NCBI RefSeq assembly: GCF_022808615.1
Contig: NZ_JAKZKS010000001.1
Location: forward strand, 62,001 to 126,000
Length of the DNA stretch: 64,000 nt
Direction: 5' to 3'
DNA from: Bacillus sp. FJAT-47783
Lineage (GTDB): Bacteria > Bacillota > Bacilli > Bacillales > Aeribacillaceae
Shown: positions 47,601 through 56,735 of the stretch, in pieces
Numbering within the stretch: the stretch's first letter is position 1
How the letters are laid out: each line of letters starts with the position of its first letter
Made by a program: the position numbers and the translations under genes
Notes under the pieces: generated by a model
Databases searched by the model: none
Told to the model about the DNA's origin: nothing
What the model saw: only the letters and a program-made list of their open reading frames with translations

Positions 47601-48201
47601 GGCTTTCGAGTTCATGTAAAATGTCCTCGACACGATTTAAATTTTCTTCTGTTTCAAGTAGCTTCCCTTCGGCTTTCTTTTTCCTTGTTTTATATTTTAA
47701 AACACCAGCAGCTTCTTCAAAAATACTTCTGCGATCTTCTGCTTTACTACTTAATATTTCCTCGACTTTCCCTTGGCTGATGATAGAAAATGCCTCTTTC
47801 CCAAGGCCAGAATCCATAAATAAGTCGACAATGTCTTTTAAGCGACAGGCTTGTTTATTAATAAAAAACTCACTTTCTCCTGAACGAAATACCCTTCTTG
47901 TCACACTCACTTCTTGATAATCAATTGGTAAAAAATGATCTTCATTATCAAGGGTTAGTGTCACTTCAGCCATGTTTACACTTTTGCGCGTGTCACTTCC
48001 TGCGAAAATAATATCCTCCATTTTCGCACCGCGAAGAGATTTCGCTGATTGTTCTCCTAACACCCAGCGGATTGCATCCGTAATATTACTTTTTCCGCTT
48101 CCGTTCGGTCCAACAACCGCTGTCACTCCGCCGGAAAAATCAACGGCTACTCGATCTGCAAATGATTTAAATCCTACGATGTCTAGTCGTTTGAGGAACA
48201 T
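44635..48201 (-). CDS. smc: Smc chromosome condensation and segregation ATPase
   Basis: Smc forms the long-armed ring that organises the chromosome with ScpA and ScpB. The 1188-residue protein has Walker A GPNGSGKSNITDAIRW at 32-47, a coiled coil at about 165-500, the hinge domain near 510-670 (GVREVLKARNEIPGIHGAVA; NPGGSMTGG), a second coiled coil, and the C-terminal head with the signature LLSGGERALTAIALLF and Walker B FCVLDEVEAALDEANV. It lies between rnc and ftsY, the usual Bacillus order. Confidence 0.98.
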   Translation of the reverse strand: MFLKRLDIVGFKSFADRVAVDFSGGVTAVVGPNGSGKSNITDAIRWVLGEQSAKSLRGAKMEDIIFAGSDTRKSVNMAEVTLTLDNEDHFLPIDYQEVSVTRRVFRSGESEFFINKQACRLKDIVDLFMDSGLGKEAFSIISQGKVEEILSSKAEDRRSIFEEAAGVLKYKTRKKKAEGKLLETEENLNRVEDILHELESQVEPLKIQASIAKEYLEQKEELEQIEVALIVHEIEELYEKWEKQSKMVEELKERELTVTTSVQKKEASIEQLRDQITALDESINDLQQVLLLASEELEKLEGRKEVLKERKKNATYNQSQLESMIKHISSTLEELSHQYEKHVNQLEKYEVVVKEVKSSLLEKEQAYLNLNENIEEEIETLKNEYFDLLNEQAQARNEIQYIEGQMKQHKMKMERLMTANEKFLEGRRTIEEQKHKLEAKLSFAQKELDEQVVAYREAQKQVELNKAAYEKKESSLYQAYQYLQQTRSRKEMLEAMQEDYTGFFQGVREVLKARNEIPGIHGAVAELIHMARNYETAIEIALGSALQHVVVNDEASARKAIAFLKQNKFGRATFLPLSVMNRRAISQADRMIVQNHPAFIGIASELVSFDEQYRPIIENLLGTVIVTKDLKGANDLAKQLRHRLRLVTLEGDVVNPGGSMTGGATKTKGNSLLSRKGELETIQEKLGEMERKTEALETDVKQLKATIQQQERFAEELREKGAELRLKEQSFRSEWREIELKEKNINDQLALYDTEKESFLQEESQYKDRIRILNNRLKTIDEAIKQLDGKIAELVSLKNTQQASKHELQEKITELKVELASKEEAYKNEKDTVERIRKEKEANEQKLYEAKEDLSILSNEMSNNVSGEEQLEEAAKRKLQDKNKTIELIHARREQRMKMQESLETEELELKELKRMQKQLIDSLKDEEVKVNRLDVELDNRLHRLREEYKLTYEAAKIEYPLHICAEEATKKVKLIKRSIDELGTVNIGAIDEYERISERYKFLCEQRNDLTEAKETLFNVISEMDEVMKKRFQSTFTQIRSEFETVFQVLFGGGRADLKLTDPTDLLNTGVDIVAQPPGKKLQNLGLLSGGERALTAIALLFSILKVRPVPFCVLDEVEAALDEANVQRFAKYLRRFSKETQFIVITHRKGTMEEADVLYGVTMQESGVSKLVSVKIEDSKQYMKSS

Positions 48202-48316
48202 CGTGATCCCCCTTATATAAAAGTCTTCCCTATTTTATCATAATCGAAATTTTATCGAATTACTTTGGAACAGGTTTCGTTTGTTGAATATTTTGAACAT
48301 GTGAAAATAGCAATGT

Positions 48317-48345
48317 AGCCATCCCCGGTCTTGCCGGAAATGGCT
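48317..48345 (-). other. Stable hairpin between rnc and smc
   Basis: AGCCAT...ATGGCT encloses a small internal loop and CCGG...CCGG with a 5-base loop (48317-48345). It starts 3 bases past the rnc stop and has no T-tract, so it is a poor intrinsic terminator. It could be an RNA processing or stability element for the rnc-smc transcript; the role is not shown by sequence alone. Confidence 0.45.
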
Positions 48346-48348
48346 TAC

Positions 48349-49092
48349 TCATTTTGAAATGGGGTTTAGCTTTTGTAACGCTTGTTCTGCAGCATGCTGC
48401 TCCGCTTCTTTCTTCGACCTTCCAATTCCAGTCCCTAACACTTCTCCATTTAATGATACTGTCGCCACAAACTCCCGGTTATGTGCTGGGCCCTTCTCCT
48501 CTAATATTTTATATTCGAGCATCCCTTTAACATCTCGTTGAATAAGCTCTTGTAACTTACTTTTGAAATCCATCACATGAGAAAAAGCACCATCATTAAT
48601 TTTCGGAAAAACAATCTTTTCCAAAAACTTCACAACGACTTGAAGACCTTGATCCAAGTAGAGTGCTCCGATAAACGCTTCAAATACGTCTGCTAATAAT
48701 GCCGGACGCTGCCGCCCTCCGGTTAACTCTTCCCCTTTACCGAGTAAAACAAGCTTTCCAAATGATAATTCATTGGCAAAAGAAACAAGAGAAGGCTCAC
48801 AAACGATCGCAGCTCGAAGCTTTGTTAAATCTCCTTCACTCATTGTTGGGTACATTTCATATAAATATTGAGAAACGGTAAGTTCAAGAACGGCATCTCC
48901 TAAAAATTCTAACCGCTCATTGTCTTCATAAGGTTTTTTACGATGCTCATTCACATAAGATGAATGTGTAAAAGCCTGATAAAGGAGCTTGTCATTCGTA
49001 AACGTGATGCCAATATTCTTTTGAAAGTCTCGGAATTCTTGTGCTTTTTTCATAAATGTTTTTTTTGCTCTAGCGTTCATTCTATTTGGCAT
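48349..49092 (-). CDS. rnc: Ribonuclease III
   Basis: RNase III cleaves double-stranded RNA, including rRNA precursors. The 247-residue protein carries the signature [20 protein letters not shown], with the metal-binding acidic residues, a second acidic site in [19 protein letters not shown], and a C-terminal double-stranded RNA-binding domain ([16 protein letters not shown] to [14 protein letters not shown]). GGAGG precedes the ATG by 6 bases. It follows acpP and precedes smc, the conserved rncS-smc-ftsY order. Confidence 0.97.
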   Translation of the reverse strand: MPNRMNARAKKTFMKKAQEFRDFQKNIGITFTNDKLLYQAFTHSSYVNEHRKKPYEDNERLEFLGDAVLELTVSQYLYEMYPTMSEGDLTKLRAAIVCEPSLVSFANELSFGKLVLLGKGEELTGGRQRPALLADVFEAFIGALYLDQGLQVVVKFLEKIVFPKINDGAFSHVMDFKSKLQELIQRDVKGMLEYKILEEKGPAHNREFVATVSLNGEVLGTGIGRSKKEAEQHAAEQALQKLNPISK

Positions 49093-49167
49093 ACGTGACC
49101 TCCATCAATACGTACAATTACACTTAGTATAAATCATTCCATTCAAAAAAATCGATAGAACAGGGAA

Positions 49168-49189
49168 AGCCCCGTTGAAAAACGGGACT
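49168..49189 (-). terminator. Probable weak terminator after acpP
   Basis: AGTCCCGTT pairs with AACGGGGCT (one G-T pair) around a tight TTTC loop on the minus strand, followed by TTCCC, a weak T-tract. It lies 18 bases after the acpP stop. Confidence 0.5.
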
Positions 49190-49207
49190 CGTTGTAAAAA
49201 AACCGTA

Positions 49208-49441
49208 TTACGCTTGGCTTTTTATGTAGTTAACAGCGTCACCAACTGTTGCAATTTTTTCTGCATCTTCATCTGAAATTTCCATGTCAAACTCATCTTC
49301 AAGTTCCATAACAAGTTCAACTACGTCTAGGGAATCAGCACCAAGATCATCTTTAAAAGAAGACTCTAACTTCACTTCAGATTCATCAACACCAAGACGA
49401 TCAACGATGATTTTCGTTACGCGCTCTAATACTTCTGCCAT
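49208..49441 (-). CDS. acpP: Acyl carrier protein
   Basis: ACP carries growing acyl chains on phosphopantetheine. The 77-residue acidic protein has the attachment Ser37 in [18 protein letters not shown]. The frame opens 21 bases upstream at 49462, but GGAGGTGAAG precedes the ATG at 49441 and the family starts MAEV. It ends the fatty-acid gene cluster and also has its own promoter. Confidence 0.98.
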   Translation of the reverse strand: MAEVLERVTKIIVDRLGVDESEVKLESSFKDDLGADSLDVVELVMELEDEFDMEISDEDAEKIATVGDAVNYIKSQA

Positions 49442-49464
49442 CTTCACTTCACCTCCCCTCAAGT

Positions 49465-49493
49465 ATTATAGAGGATTTACTCTTAAATGACTA
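49465..49493 (-). promoter_or_regulatory. Sigma-A promoter of acpP
   Basis: TAGTCA (49493-49488), 17 bases, a perfect TATAAT (49470-49465) in the fabG-acpP gap. Transcription would start about 17 bases before the acpP ATG. It lets acpP be expressed above the rest of the fap operon. Confidence 0.65.
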
Positions 49494-49521
49494 GAGAAAT
49501 CTTTACCTCTTTACGGATTAT

Positions 49522-50262
49522 TTACATCACCATTCCGCCATCAATATGAAGCGTTTGGCCAGTCATATATCCGCTCTTTTCAGAAGCTAAAAAAGTTACA
49601 ACATTGGCAACATCCTCCGCTTCACCGAAGCGAGCTAAAGGAATTTGCTTTAGCATGTCCTCTTTCACATTTTGATCAAGCTTATCTGTCATATCTGTTG
49701 TAATGAAACCTGGTGCAATCGCATTTACAGTAATATTGCGGCTCGCAAGCTCTTTCGCTGTCGTTTTCGTTAGCCCGATCACACCAGCTTTTGCCGCTAC
49801 ATAGTTTGCTTGACCAGCATTTCCGCTGACCCCAACAATGGAAGCAACGTTTATAATGCGACCTTGACGCTGCTTCATCATTTGACGCGTTACAGCTTTT
49901 GTACAGTTAAAAACCCCTTTTAAATTAATATTAATAACGTCATCCCATTCTGATTCTTTCATACGCATAATTAAATTATCTTTCGTTACACCTGCGTTAT
50001 TAACGAGTATATCCAATTGATTAAAACGATTTAACACTTCTTTTATCATTTTTGTTACTTCTTCTTGATTTGAAACATCTGCTTTCATTGCAAATGATTC
50101 ACGACCAAGTGCTTGAATTTCCTTTACCACTTCGTTTGCTTTCGCTTCATTTCCTGCATAGTTCACCACGACATGTGCACCATTTTTCGCTAAATCTAAT
50201 GCGATTGCCCGTCCAATCCCGCGAGAGGCACCTGTCACAAGGGCTACTTTTCCCGTAAGCAT
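49522..50262 (-). CDS. fabG: FabG 3-oxoacyl-ACP reductase
   Basis: FabG is the NADPH-dependent short-chain dehydrogenase of fatty-acid elongation. The 246-residue protein has the cofactor motif [20 protein letters not shown] near residue 87, the catalytic Ser in ASIVGVSG and the YxxxK pair in [12 protein letters not shown]. The ATG overlaps the fabD stop (TAATG) after AGGAGG. Confidence 0.98.
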   Translation of the reverse strand: MLTGKVALVTGASRGIGRAIALDLAKNGAHVVVNYAGNEAKANEVVKEIQALGRESFAMKADVSNQEEVTKMIKEVLNRFNQLDILVNNAGVTKDNLIMRMKESEWDDVININLKGVFNCTKAVTRQMMKQRQGRIINVASIVGVSGNAGQANYVAAKAGVIGLTKTTAKELASRNITVNAIAPGFITTDMTDKLDQNVKEDMLKQIPLARFGEAEDVANVVTFLASEKSGYMTGQTLHIDGGMVM

Positions 50263-51206
50263 TACTGTTCCTCCTTTAACTTCTCTACTACGTCATGTAA
50301 AGATGATAAATCATAAACATTATACGTCTTAACACGGCGGTTCACTTTTTTCACTAATCCTGATAGCACTTTTCCAGGACCAATTTCGATAAATGTCGTA
50401 ACACCAGCATCCAACATCGTTTGCACAGATTGTTCAAACCGTACAGGAGAATACAGTTGTTCCACTAATTTTTCTTTTATTTCAGCACCTTTTGAAATAG
50501 GTTGTGCTGTGACGTTTGCGATTACTGGAATGTTCGCATCTTTCATTTCCAAGTTATCAAGTACTTGTTTTAGTTCATTCGCTGCAGGCTTCATTAAATC
50601 AGAATGGAAAGGCCCGCTTACATCTAAAGGAATGACCCGTTTTGCCCCGTTTTCTTTTGCAAGAACAGAAGCTTTTTCTACCCCTTCCTTCGTGCCAGAA
50701 ATGACAATTTGTCCAGGACAGTTTAAGTTCGCTAATTGAACGAGAAACCCTTCTTTCGTTACCTCATCCGTTACCGATTGTAAAGATTCTGTATCCATAC
50801 CTAAAACAGCTGCCATCGCACCTTTTCCTGCTGGAACAGCTTTTTCCATTAATTGTCCACGTTTTCTGACGGCATATACTGCATCTTTAAAAGAAAGAAC
50901 ACCCGCTGCGACTAATGCACTATATTCCCCTAAACTATGACCGGCAACAAAATTAGCTGTAATTCCTGATTCTTTAAACTTTTCTAACATCGCGATACTT
51001 GCTGTTAATAAAGCTGGCTGTGCATTATACGTTAATGTTAACGTTTCTTGCGGCCCTTCAAACATAATGTTCGTTAAATTCATTTGGAGGGTACTGTCCG
51101 CTTCATCCATAACGGCTTTTGCAACTTCTACTTCATCATAAAAATCTTTCCCCATCCCAACTTGTTGCGAGCCTTGACCTGGAAAAAGAAATGCAATTTT
51201 ACTCAT
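50262..51206 (-). CDS. fabD: FabD malonyl-CoA:ACP transacylase
   Basis: FabD moves malonyl groups from CoA to ACP. The 314-residue protein starts [19 protein letters not shown] and has the nucleophilic Ser in [16 protein letters not shown] and the catalytic His in [15 protein letters not shown] spaced 7 bases supports the ATG at 51206 over ATG at 51212 or 51242. It overlaps plsX by 8 bases and fabG by one. Confidence 0.98.
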   Translation of the reverse strand: MSKIAFLFPGQGSQQVGMGKDFYDEVEVAKAVMDEADSTLQMNLTNIMFEGPQETLTLTYNAQPALLTASIAMLEKFKESGITANFVAGHSLGEYSALVAAGVLSFKDAVYAVRKRGQLMEKAVPAGKGAMAAVLGMDTESLQSVTDEVTKEGFLVQLANLNCPGQIVISGTKEGVEKASVLAKENGAKRVIPLDVSGPFHSDLMKPAANELKQVLDNLEMKDANIPVIANVTAQPISKGAEIKEKLVEQLYSPVRFEQSVQTMLDAGVTTFIEIGPGKVLSGLVKKVNRRVKTYNVYDLSSLHDVVEKLKEEQ

Positions 51207-52206
51207 GTCCATACTCCTTTCCCTCTTTTGAAATGGCATCATGTATTTTATTTGATACCTCGTTTATCACCATTTCACGTGCCTGACGAATAGCATTAAA
51301 AACAGCACGTTCATCTGATGATCCGTGCGCTTTAATAACAGGAGCTTTTAAGCCGAATAAACAAGCGCCACCATATTCTGAGTAGTCCATTTGTTTTTTT
51401 AAATTTTTTAATTGCGGCTTTAATACCAATGCTGCAAGTTTTGACGTAAATGAACTCGTTAACGTCGCTTTTAACATAGAAAATATCGATAATGCCGTCC
51501 CTTCAATTGCTTTTAACGCTACATTTCCAGTGAAACCATCTGTCACGACGACATCACAAACACCTTCAAGTAAATCACGAGCTTCAACATTACCGACAAA
51601 GTTTAACTCCGAACTTTTCAATAAGCCGAAAGCTTGTTTCGTTAGCTCATTTCCTTTTTTCTCTTCTGTCCCTACATTCAGTAGCCCTATTCTAGGGTTT
51701 TGAATACCTCTTACTTTTTCAGAATAAATCGATCCCATCACCGCATATTGATACAAGTGATTGGGTTTTGCATCTGCGTTTGCACCAACATCTAACATAA
51801 TAAAACCTTTCCCATCAATTGTAGGAAATGTTGGAGCTAACGCGGGCCGTTCAATACCGTCAATGCGACCGACAACAAATAATCCTGCTGTCATTAATGC
51901 GCCAGTATTTCCAGCGGAAATACAAGCATCTGCGATTCCCTCTTTCACTCGATTTGCCATTATAACCATCGATGCATTTTTCTTCCGACGCACCGCTCGA
52001 ACAGGTTCATCTGTTGCTTCAATCTTTTCTTCTGTATGTATGATTTGCAAACGATTTGTTTCTTGTTTTACTAATGGTTTGATTTCTTGTTCATTTCCGA
52101 TTAATTCAATTTCAATATCTTGGAAATGTTCCAATGCTGTTATGGCACCTTGAACAATGGCATGAGGAGCATGGTCTCCTCCCATCGCATCAATTGCTAG
52201 TCTCAT
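51199..52206 (-). CDS. plsX: PlsX acyl-ACP:phosphate acyltransferase
   Basis: PlsX makes acyl-phosphate for phospholipid synthesis. The 335-residue protein begins [20 protein letters not shown], with [18 protein letters not shown] and [17 protein letters not shown] later. AAGGG spaced 7 bases supports the ATG at 52206; the frame is open further upstream but would run deeper into fapR. It overlaps the fapR end by 17 bases and fabD by 8. Confidence 0.97.
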   Translation of the reverse strand: MRLAIDAMGGDHAPHAIVQGAITALEHFQDIEIELIGNEQEIKPLVKQETNRLQIIHTEEKIEATDEPVRAVRRKKNASMVIMANRVKEGIADACISAGNTGALMTAGLFVVGRIDGIERPALAPTFPTIDGKGFIMLDVGANADAKPNHLYQYAVMGSIYSEKVRGIQNPRIGLLNVGTEEKKGNELTKQAFGLLKSSELNFVGNVEARDLLEGVCDVVVTDGFTGNVALKAIEGTALSIFSMLKATLTSSFTSKLAALVLKPQLKNLKKQMDYSEYGGACLFGLKAPVIKAHGSSDERAVFNAIRQAREMVINEVSNKIHDAISKEGKEYGHE

Positions 52207-52792
52207 TTCCATACCCTTCCTTTTTCGGTTGATTTTTCGAGCGATACATTTCAAATTCACCTGAAAAGACGAGCTCTTGTCCTACATAACTGTTGACTTC
52301 AACATATGTGCGACCACTTTTATGGTCAATTTGTTTCACCTTTGCTTTTGCAACAACACGTTCATTCACCTTAACTGGTCGTGTAAAACGAATGGTTGAC
52401 TTTCGCGTTAAGGCGAGCTCGTCATCGATGAGTGCAACGCAGAGAGAATTTGCTTGGGCAAATAAATGATGTCCTCGTGCGATTTGATTTCGTCTAAAAA
52501 CGTGTTCTTTTTTTACTTCGAAAATGGAAATAGCAGAGAAATCAAGCTCGAGATCAATGATTTCCCCAATCACTTCGTCAATTGGAAGTGACTTGACTTC
52601 GTCCTGTAAATTTTGTTCCGCTACATGTTTAATACGTTCACGTAATTCAGGGATCGATAACTCTAAACGATCTAACCGTATTGTTTGAATGCTCACATTA
52701 AATTTCTCCGCTAACTCTTCATCGGTTATAAACGGAGTTTCTTCTATCGTTTCTTTTAATAATTGTTGCCGTTCCTTCTTATTTCTTCTCAT
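52190..52792 (-). CDS. fapR: FapR fatty-acid and phospholipid biosynthesis repressor
   Basis: FapR represses the fap regulon and is released by malonyl-CoA. The 200-residue protein has an N-terminal helix-turn-helix ([20 protein letters not shown]) and a C-terminal hot-dog-fold effector domain ([20 protein letters not shown]). It heads the operon and, given the operator at 52815-52833, controls its own expression. Confidence 0.97.
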   Translation of the reverse strand: MRRNKKERQQLLKETIEETPFITDEELAEKFNVSIQTIRLDRLELSIPELRERIKHVAEQNLQDEVKSLPIDEVIGEIIDLELDFSAISIFEVKKEHVFRRNQIARGHHLFAQANSLCVALIDDELALTRKSTIRFTRPVKVNERVVAKAKVKQIDHKSGRTYVEVNSYVGQELVFSGEFEMYRSKNQPKKEGYGNETSN

Positions 52793-52814
52793 TCTTTACA
52801 CCGTCCGGACTACT

Positions 52815-52833
52815 ATTATGACTAGGTACTAAT
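52815..52833 (-). promoter_or_regulatory. FapR operator
   Basis: ATTAGTACCTAGTCATAAT closely resembles the FapR palindrome (ATTAGTACCTGRTACTAAT type), and it lies within a longer repeat TACTATTA...TAATAGTA. It sits just downstream of the fapR -10 box, over the expected start site, which is the usual arrangement for FapR repression. Confidence 0.85.
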
Positions 52834-52836
52834 AGT

Positions 52837-52865
52837 AGTATATAGTTTCAAGTGCGAGATTGCAA
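52837..52865 (-). promoter_or_regulatory. Sigma-A promoter of the fapR-plsX-fabD-fabG operon
   Basis: TTGCAA (52865-52860), 17 bases, TATACT (52842-52837). The predicted start site near 52830 lies inside the FapR operator. Confidence 0.8.
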
Positions 52866-52953
52866 GAATGTTTTACTGTACAAAATTGCTAACACAATTT
52901 TATTCAGAGGTCAGAATAGTCGAAATCGGTGAATAAACTCTCGTATGATTAAC

Positions 52954-52981
52954 AAAGACCGAACTCATTTGTTCGGTCTTT
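52954..52981 (-). terminator. Intrinsic terminator after recG
   Basis: AAAGACCGAAC pairs with GTTCGGTCTTT across a 6-base loop, overlapping the first bases of the recG stop codon; the downstream T-tract is short (TTTGTTAAT). It separates recG from the fapR operon. Confidence 0.75.
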
Positions 52982-55031
52982 AATCTAATTTTTCCCCATT
53001 CATAATTCCGCTATCCATTAAATACGCCCTGAGCGGTGCATATTCCGCTGATTCCCAAAACGACTTAGAGTGAACAAGTAGCGCCGCATCGTTTCTAGCA
53101 ACTTCAAGAGCTCTGTAGTCATGTACCATGTCTGCCACTTTAAATTCAGGCACTCCGCTTTGCTTCTTTCCAAAAAAATCCCCAGGCCCTCGTAATTCTA
53201 AATCTTTTTCAGATAAAACAAAACCATCATTTGTTTCAGTCATAATTTTCATTCGTTCTTGACCTGTTTCAGATTTAGGGTCAGCAAGTAAAATACAATA
53301 TGACTGCTCATCACCGCGACCGACGCGACCTCTTAATTGATGCAACTGAGATAACCCGAAACGTTCTGCATCGTAAATAACCATGACAGTTGCGTTTGGT
53401 ACATTCACCCCAACTTCTACAACCGTTGTTGATACAAGTACTTGCACTTCATTTTCACTGAAAGCTCTCATTACTTCCTCTTTTTCATCGGGTGTTAAAC
53501 GGCCGTGCATCAGCCCAATTTTTATCTTCCCTTTATAATAATGTGTTAACATGCTGTGCACATCAATCGCATTTTGAACATCAAGCTTCTCCGATTCTTC
53601 AATTAATGGACAAATGATATATGCTTGTCTTCCTTTATTCACTTCTTTTTGAATAAACTGTAATACGCGTTCTAGCGTATTCGGCTTCACCCAATACGTT
53701 TCTATTTTTTTTCGTCCCGCTGGCATTTCATCAATAACGGAAACATCCATCTCACCAAATGCTGTGATGGCAAGCGTACGTGGAATTGGGGTTGCCGTCA
53801 TAAATAAAACATCGGGGTACTCGCCTTTATCTCGCAAAACTCGTCTTTGCTCTACTCCGAATCGATGCTGTTCATCTGTTATGACAAGACCAAGCTTACG
53901 AAATTGAACATCTTCTTGAATTAACGCATGCGTCCCAACAAGTATATCAATCTCTCCATTTTGTAACCGCTCGAGCAATTCTTTGCGGCGTTTCCCTTTC
54001 ACAGAACTTGTTAATAGCGCAATTGTTACGGATGTATGTTCAAATAGGTTTGAAAGCGAATCTGCATGCTGCTCCGCTAAAATTTCCGTTGGCACCATTA
54101 AAGCTGCTTGGTAACTAGATATAACGGAAGCATACATAACAATGGCCGCAACGACTGTTTTCCCTGAACCAACATCCCCTTGCAGCAGACGATTCATTCG
54201 ATATGGTGAATACATATCAGCAAGAATTTCTTTTACGACTCGCTCTTGTGCACTTGTCAACGGAAACGGAAGCCGCTTCATAAAAAGTTGAAGTTTTTCT
54301 GTTTCGTTTTGATGCTCGATTCCTTTTGATTGTTCTCGGTGGAATTTTCGCAATGCCTGCATTTTTAATTGAAATAGTAAAAACTCTTCATAAACGAATC
54401 GCCTTCTCGCTTGCTTCAGCTCTTCACGATTATTCGGATTATGAATAAGTCGTATTGCTTCTTTTTTTGATAAAAGCTTATACTTCGTCCTTAAGGAAGC
54501 GGGGAGGTTCTCTTCAATCAAAGAACAATAGTTTTCCAATGCATTGGAAATGAAACGTCTCATCGTTTTGACCGTTAATTTACCACGAACAGAATATACG
54601 GGTTCAATTTCATTCTTTTGATAATAAGGACCAAAGAAGATTTCTTGTAGGGAAATCGTTTGCCGATTTCGATCCCACTTTCCACTTACCGTTACGACTT
54701 GATGGATGGCTAATTTCTTTTTTAAAAATGATCGGTTAAAACAAACGACAGTTATTAAATAGTTCCCGACTAATAGTCGAAATGTTAGTCTCGTTTTTTT
54801 TCTTCCATAATAGGTAAGAGAAGGTTCTGAATGAACCTTCCCCTCAACCGTCACCTTTTCTTCATGCTTTACTTCTGCTAAATCACGCAAACTGTAATCT
54901 TCGTAACGATATGGAAAATATTCAAGTAATTGGCCAACCGTTTCTATTCCCATTTCAAAAAGAGTGACGGTTGTTTCTTCCCCAATCCCCTTTATAACCG
55001 AAACGGGTTGTTCTAACTTATTGACGATCAT
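52980..55031 (-). CDS. recG: RecG ATP-dependent DNA helicase
   Basis: RecG remodels stalled forks and branched DNA. The 683-residue protein has the N-terminal wedge/OB domain (VSVIKGIGEETTVTLFEMG; FPYRYEDYSL), Walker A GDVGSGKTVVAA near residue 290, DEQH near 393, TATPIPRT and the C-terminal QLRGRVGRGDEQSYC. The ATG at 55031 has no strong ribosome binding site and lies 14 bases inside sdaAA, so translation is probably coupled. Confidence 0.96.
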   Translation of the reverse strand: MIVNKLEQPVSVIKGIGEETTVTLFEMGIETVGQLLEYFPYRYEDYSLRDLAEVKHEEKVTVEGKVHSEPSLTYYGRKKTRLTFRLLVGNYLITVVCFNRSFLKKKLAIHQVVTVSGKWDRNRQTISLQEIFFGPYYQKNEIEPVYSVRGKLTVKTMRRFISNALENYCSLIEENLPASLRTKYKLLSKKEAIRLIHNPNNREELKQARRRFVYEEFLLFQLKMQALRKFHREQSKGIEHQNETEKLQLFMKRLPFPLTSAQERVVKEILADMYSPYRMNRLLQGDVGSGKTVVAAIVMYASVISSYQAALMVPTEILAEQHADSLSNLFEHTSVTIALLTSSVKGKRRKELLERLQNGEIDILVGTHALIQEDVQFRKLGLVITDEQHRFGVEQRRVLRDKGEYPDVLFMTATPIPRTLAITAFGEMDVSVIDEMPAGRKKIETYWVKPNTLERVLQFIQKEVNKGRQAYIICPLIEESEKLDVQNAIDVHSMLTHYYKGKIKIGLMHGRLTPDEKEEVMRAFSENEVQVLVSTTVVEVGVNVPNATVMVIYDAERFGLSQLHQLRGRVGRGDEQSYCILLADPKSETGQERMKIMTETNDGFVLSEKDLELRGPGDFFGKKQSGVPEFKVADMVHDYRALEVARNDAALLVHSKSFWESAEYAPLRAYLMDSGIMNGEKLD

Positions 55032-55908
55032 TTTCTAGCGGTATTCCAAAGATCTTTGCTTCTAGTTCTCGACCTGTTGGAGTAGCCGCAAGACCCCCTT
55101 GTGCAGTTTCTTTTAACGCGACAGGCATCGTTTGTCCAATTTTAAACATGGCATCAATCACTTCATCACACGGAATTCGACTTGTTACACCCGCTAATGC
55201 TAAATCAGCCGCCACCATGGCATTGGCAGCTCCCATGGCATTTCGTTTGACACATGGCACTTCAACAAGCCCTGCAACGGGATCACAGACGAGTCCAAGC
55301 ATGTTCTTTAACGTGATGGCCATTGCTTCAGCTGATTGACTAGGCGTTCCCCCAGCCATCTCAACGATCGCAGCAGCTGCCATGCCACTTGCTGAACCGA
55401 CTTCTGCTTGACATCCACCTGCTGCACCGGAGATGGACGCATTATTTGCAACAACAAATCCAAACGCACCTGCTGTGAATAAAAACTCGATCATCTCTTC
55501 ACGAGATGGATTTAACACATTTTTTACAGCAAATAAAGTTCCAGGAACAACTCCTGCTGAACCAGCTGTAGGTGTAGCACAAATGGTTCCCATCGCAGCA
55601 TTCACTTCATTTGTCGCAACCGCCTTACTGACAGCATCTAAAATATGCGGTCCGGAAAGAAAGCTTCCTTTTTGAATGTACTGCTGGATTAAAACAGCAT
55701 CTCCACCTGTCAATCCAGAATGCGATGTTACCCCTTTTAAACCTTTTTCAACTGCTTGCTCCATCACGGTTAAGTTTTGGTCCATGAATTGGATTAGTTC
55801 TTCTCGGTTTTTACCTGTTTGCTCCATTTCTTGTCGAATCATGACTTCTGAAATTTTAATCTTTTCGCTTTCTGCTCGTTCTACTAATTCCGCTACATTA
55901 CGAAACAT
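55018..55908 (-). CDS. sdaAA: L-serine dehydratase alpha subunit (iron-sulfur)
   Basis: SdaAA carries the [4Fe-4S] catalytic half that turns serine into pyruvate and ammonia. The 296-residue protein has cysteine motifs expected for the cluster: CATPTAGSAGVVPG, GGCQAEVGSASG and CDPVAGLVEVPCVKR. GAGGAGG precedes the ATG. It follows sdaAB after 28 bases and overlaps recG. Confidence 0.97.
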   Translation of the reverse strand: MFRNVAELVERAESEKIKISEVMIRQEMEQTGKNREELIQFMDQNLTVMEQAVEKGLKGVTSHSGLTGGDAVLIQQYIQKGSFLSGPHILDAVSKAVATNEVNAAMGTICATPTAGSAGVVPGTLFAVKNVLNPSREEMIEFLFTAGAFGFVVANNASISGAAGGCQAEVGSASGMAAAAIVEMAGGTPSQSAEAMAITLKNMLGLVCDPVAGLVEVPCVKRNAMGAANAMVAADLALAGVTSRIPCDEVIDAMFKIGQTMPVALKETAQGGLAATPTGRELEAKIFGIPLENDRQ

Positions 55909-55936
55909 GCTCTATCCTCCTCGTTTACCCCTTCGT

Positions 55937-56599
55937 CTATTCGACTATTTTCGTTACTTGTAAAATATTCGGTAACGTTTTCAATTCATCCAACACATGT
56001 TGGTCAATGTTTTGATCTACTTCAATTGTCATAAGGGCTAGTTGACCTTTTTCTTTTCGGGATACTTCCATATGGCCGATATTGATTTGGTATTTCGCAA
56101 ATACATTCGCAACAGCTGCAATCGCACCATATCTGTCATTATGAACGACTAATACCGCTGGGTGGTTTCCAGATAGTTTCAGTTCAAATCCATTTAATTC
56201 GGTAATTTCAATCTTGCCACCGCCGATCGAAATCCCTACTAGCTCCAATTGCCCTTGGTCATCCCCAATAATAACGCGAGCTGTATTCGGATGATCGGTC
56301 ACAGCCTCTTCTTCAATAAAAGTAATCTTTATGCCCTTTTCTTTTGCAATAGCTAACGAAGTTTTGATTCGTTCATCAAATGTATCAAAGTCTAAAAGAC
56401 CACCTACGATGGCAACATCTGTCCCATGGCCTTTATACGTTTTCGCAAATGAACCATAAAAGGAGATCGATGCCCATTTGGGTTCACGTCCAAATAAACT
56501 TCTAGCAACACGTCCAATTCTTGCTGCACCAGCTGTATGTGAACTAGAAGGCCCAATCATAATTGGACCGATTATATCAAACACACTTCTATACTTCAT
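55937..56599 (-). CDS. sdaAB: L-serine dehydratase beta subunit
   Basis: SdaAB is the partner of SdaAA. The 220-residue protein has the N-terminal SDH beta motif DIIGPIMIGPSSSHTAGAAR and a C-terminal ACT domain (HPAVLVVHNDRYGAIAAVAN). The start at 56599 has GGGGG upstream and gives the B. subtilis length; an ATG at 56614 would add five residues. It is the first gene of sdaAB-sdaAA-recG. Confidence 0.97.
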   Translation of the reverse strand: MKYRSVFDIIGPIMIGPSSSHTAGAARIGRVARSLFGREPKWASISFYGSFAKTYKGHGTDVAIVGGLLDFDTFDERIKTSLAIAKEKGIKITFIEEEAVTDHPNTARVIIGDDQGQLELVGISIGGGKIEITELNGFELKLSGNHPAVLVVHNDRYGAIAAVANVFAKYQINIGHMEVSRKEKGQLALMTIEVDQNIDQHVLDELKTLPNILQVTKIVE

Positions 56600-56631
56600 T
56601 ATAATCCCCCACATTCATGTACATTTACCCA

Positions 56632-56659
56632 TATATAGTTTATCAAAAAAATAATTCAA
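56632..56659 (-). promoter_or_regulatory. Candidate promoter of sdaAB-sdaAA-recG
   Basis: TTGAAT, 16 bases, TATATA on the minus strand. The position fits a transcript starting about 25 bases before sdaAB, but the match is moderate. Confidence 0.4.
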
Positions 56660-56694
56660 CTGCCATGTTTGAATGAACTGGTAAAATAAGGTGC

Positions 56695-56727
56695 AAAAAA
56701 AGGACTCGCTAGCAAGCGGTCCTTTTT
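56695..56727 (-). terminator. Intrinsic terminator after fakA
   Basis: AAAAAGGACCGCTTGCT pairs with AGCGAGTCCTTTTT (one bulged base) and is followed by seven T in total on the minus strand. It begins 9 bases after the fakA stop. Confidence 0.9.
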
Positions 56728-56735
56728 CTTTCACC

